DNA from: JANSYA01 sp965243385
GTDB taxonomy: Bacteria; Spirochaetota; Leptospiria; Leptospirales; Leptonemataceae
Reading direction: 5' to 3'
DNA: 64,000 bases
NCBI GenBank assembly: GCA_965243385.1
Contig: CBDEUV010000002.1
Location: 5,890,001 to 5,954,000 of the forward strand
This document shows, piece by piece, positions 62,826 through 64,000 of this stretch (position 1 is the first letter of the stretch; every line of letters begins with the position of its first letter). The notes under the pieces were generated by a model, which saw nothing but the letters and a program-made list of their open reading frames with translations, was not told the DNA's origin and did no database searches. Position numbers and translations under genes: made by a program.

Positions 62826-63063
62826 AGAGACCGCGCGCCGGTGACTATTACTGTGAATCTACGGCTGGAACCCGCTTCAATCTAATTTTTCAGGGAAAAA
62901 AATATTTTGCCGCCTGCGGTCCTTGCGGGAGTTTGACCATCTCTTACGGAATAGATAACTAATTGTAATTGATCGCGGCGGGGCCAGGGCTCCGGGCGAA
63001 TACGCGCGGCGAGCCGCAGCGGGTGTTCGAAAGCCGGATCGAATACGAGGAAACAACGAATCG

Positions 63064-64000
63064 ATGAAACTACACGAATACCAGGCAAAGGAAATCCTGC
63101 GCAAACATGGTGTCAACGCCCCGGAAGGCAAGGTCGTATCAAGCGCCGGCGAAATCGGCGCGGCCTATGACGCGCTCGGCGCTCCCGCGATCGTCGCGGT
63201 TAAGAGCCAGATTCATGCGGGCGGTCGCGGTAAAGGTACGCTGTACGACGGCGAAGATCCGGGCGCGGCGAAGGTCGTTCAAGAAGGCGGCGTCAAGATC
63301 GCCAAAACGAAAGACGAAGCCGTGACCTACGGCTCGAATATGATCGGCAATTATCTCAACACGATTCAGACCGGCGGCAAAGCGAAGCAGGTCCTGAAAG
63401 TGTATCTGGAAAAAGGCACGAATATCCAGAAAGAATTCTATCTGAGTATTCTACTCGATCGCGCGATTCAAAAGCCGATCATCATGGTTTCTACCGAAGG
63501 CGGCATGGACATTGAAGAGGTCGCTGAAAAGACTCCCGAAAAAATTCTGAAAGTCGCCATCGAAGCGGGCCTCGGCCTGCAGCCCTGGCAGGCCCGCCAG
63601 ATTCTGTTTAACCTGGGCGTGCCCAAAGAGACGATGAAGCAGGGCACGCAGTTCCTGATGAAACTCTGGTCCACCTACATCGCCGAAGACGCGAATATGT
63701 TAGAGGTGAACCCGCTGGTGCTGAACGCGGACAACGAGCTGATCGCTCTCGACTGCAAGATGGCCATCGACGATAACGCGCTGTATCGCCATCCCGACAC
63801 CGCGGAGATGCACGACAAAACCGAAGAGGATCCCCTCGAAGTCAAGGCGGCTGAATTTAATCTGAACTATGTCAAGCTCGACGGCAACGTGGGCTGCATG
63901 GTCAACGGCGCGGGCCTGGCCATGGCCACGATGGATATCGTAAAAATCGCGGGATCCGAACCGGCCAATTTCCTGGACGTCGGTGGCGGGGCGAACGCGC
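63064..64000 (+). CDS. sucC: Succinyl-CoA synthetase beta subunit, 3' end outside the window
   Basis: Beta subunit of succinate-CoA ligase, a TCA-cycle enzyme making ATP or GTP from succinyl-CoA. The frame is open to the window end (312 of about 390 residues). It begins MKLHEYQAKEILRKHG, has the ATP-grasp VKSQIHAGGRGKG, LDRAIQKPIIMVSTEGGMDI, ANMLEVNPLVLN and CKMAIDDNALYRHP, and reaches GNVGCMVNGAGLAMATMD. Start ATG at 63064 with AGGAA about 12 bp upstream. sucD is expected just beyond the window. Confidence 0.96.
   Translation, partial: MKLHEYQAKEILRKHGVNAPEGKVVSSAGEIGAAYDALGAPAIVAVKSQIHAGGRGKGTLYDGEDPGAAKVVQEGGVKIAKTKDEAVTYGSNMIGNYLNTIQTGGKAKQVLKVYLEKGTNIQKEFYLSILLDRAIQKPIIMVSTEGGMDIEEVAEKTPEKILKVAIEAGLGLQPWQARQILFNLGVPKETMKQGTQFLMKLWSTYIAEDANMLEVNPLVLNADNELIALDCKMAIDDNALYRHPDTAEMHDKTEEDPLEVKAAEFNLNYVKLDGNVGCMVNGAGLAMATMDIVKIAGSEPANFLDVGGGANA

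Noticed and set aside
62933..62961. Promoter before sucC
   Set aside because: TTGACC is followed at 17 bp by TAACTA, which matches the -10 consensus at only two positions; other registers are no better.

Overview
The window is chromosomal core DNA from a high-GC (roughly 60 %) diderm bacterium. It carries Kdo and heptose synthesis genes, the Lpt export machinery, a complete type II secretion system (T2SS), RpoN with an NtrYX pair, and an HprK/HPr couple without other PTS genes. Reading the blocks pyrG-kdsA-lptC-lptA-lptB-rpoN-hpf-hprK-ptsH and rpsP-khpA-rimM-trmD-rplS-rnhB together with relaxed lipobox signals, my best guess is a Leptospirales-like spirochaete or a close environmental lineage. 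This is inference from gene content and order; no rRNA gene lies in the window. About 95 % is coding, nearly all on the + strand, with frequent ATGA/TGATG overlaps. I found no tRNA, rRNA, CRISPR, insertion sequence or prophage.

Layout: (1) 1-6460: truncated Fe-S helicase, an exported LPP20-like protein, split heptose kinase and adenylyltransferase genes, CTP synthase. (2) 6461-6961: intergenic region with a 30-bp imperfect inverted repeat and a promoter. (3) 6962-17689: envelope and regulation block kdsA-lptC-lptA-lptB-rpoN-hpf-hprK-ptsH-ntrY-ntrX, which places sigma-54, a sigma-54 activator and a phosphorylatable HPr beside LPS export. (4) 17776-26920: divergent uracil-DNA-glycosylase-like protein, PriA, single-chain GcvP, a LON-domain protein (reverse), Fmt, a PASTA protein. 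(5) 27001-33667: ribosome maturation operon rpsP to rnhB, continuing into FliK-like and FlhB-C-like genes, a degenerate HD-GYP protein and YraN. (6) 33668-36576: terminator, a leader with CsrA-type hairpins, a 65-residue protein, ComM (reverse), a lipoprotein. (7) 36644-57139: LysM/M23 peptidase, then gspC-D-E-F, an FkbM-type methyltransferase, gspG-H-I-J-K-L-M-N, and three exported or membrane proteins of unknown role, two of which look like inactivated trypsin/PDZ proteins. (8) 57229-64000: smpB-der-plsY-unknown, then cca and a PPP phosphatase (reverse), and the start of sucC.

Most unusual points: a near-consensus CsrA site (11 of 12 positions) in a hairpin over the ribosome-binding site of the 65-residue gene, preceded by a second hairpin with an AGGA loop; a methyltransferase gene inside the T2SS operon; long, mostly Arg-rich leaders on the pseudopilins; a tandem pseudoprotease/PDZ pair plus a duplicated Cys-pair protein at the operon end; and several core-family proteins whose defining residues have changed (helicase Fe-S ligand, HD-GYP metal site, UDG motif).
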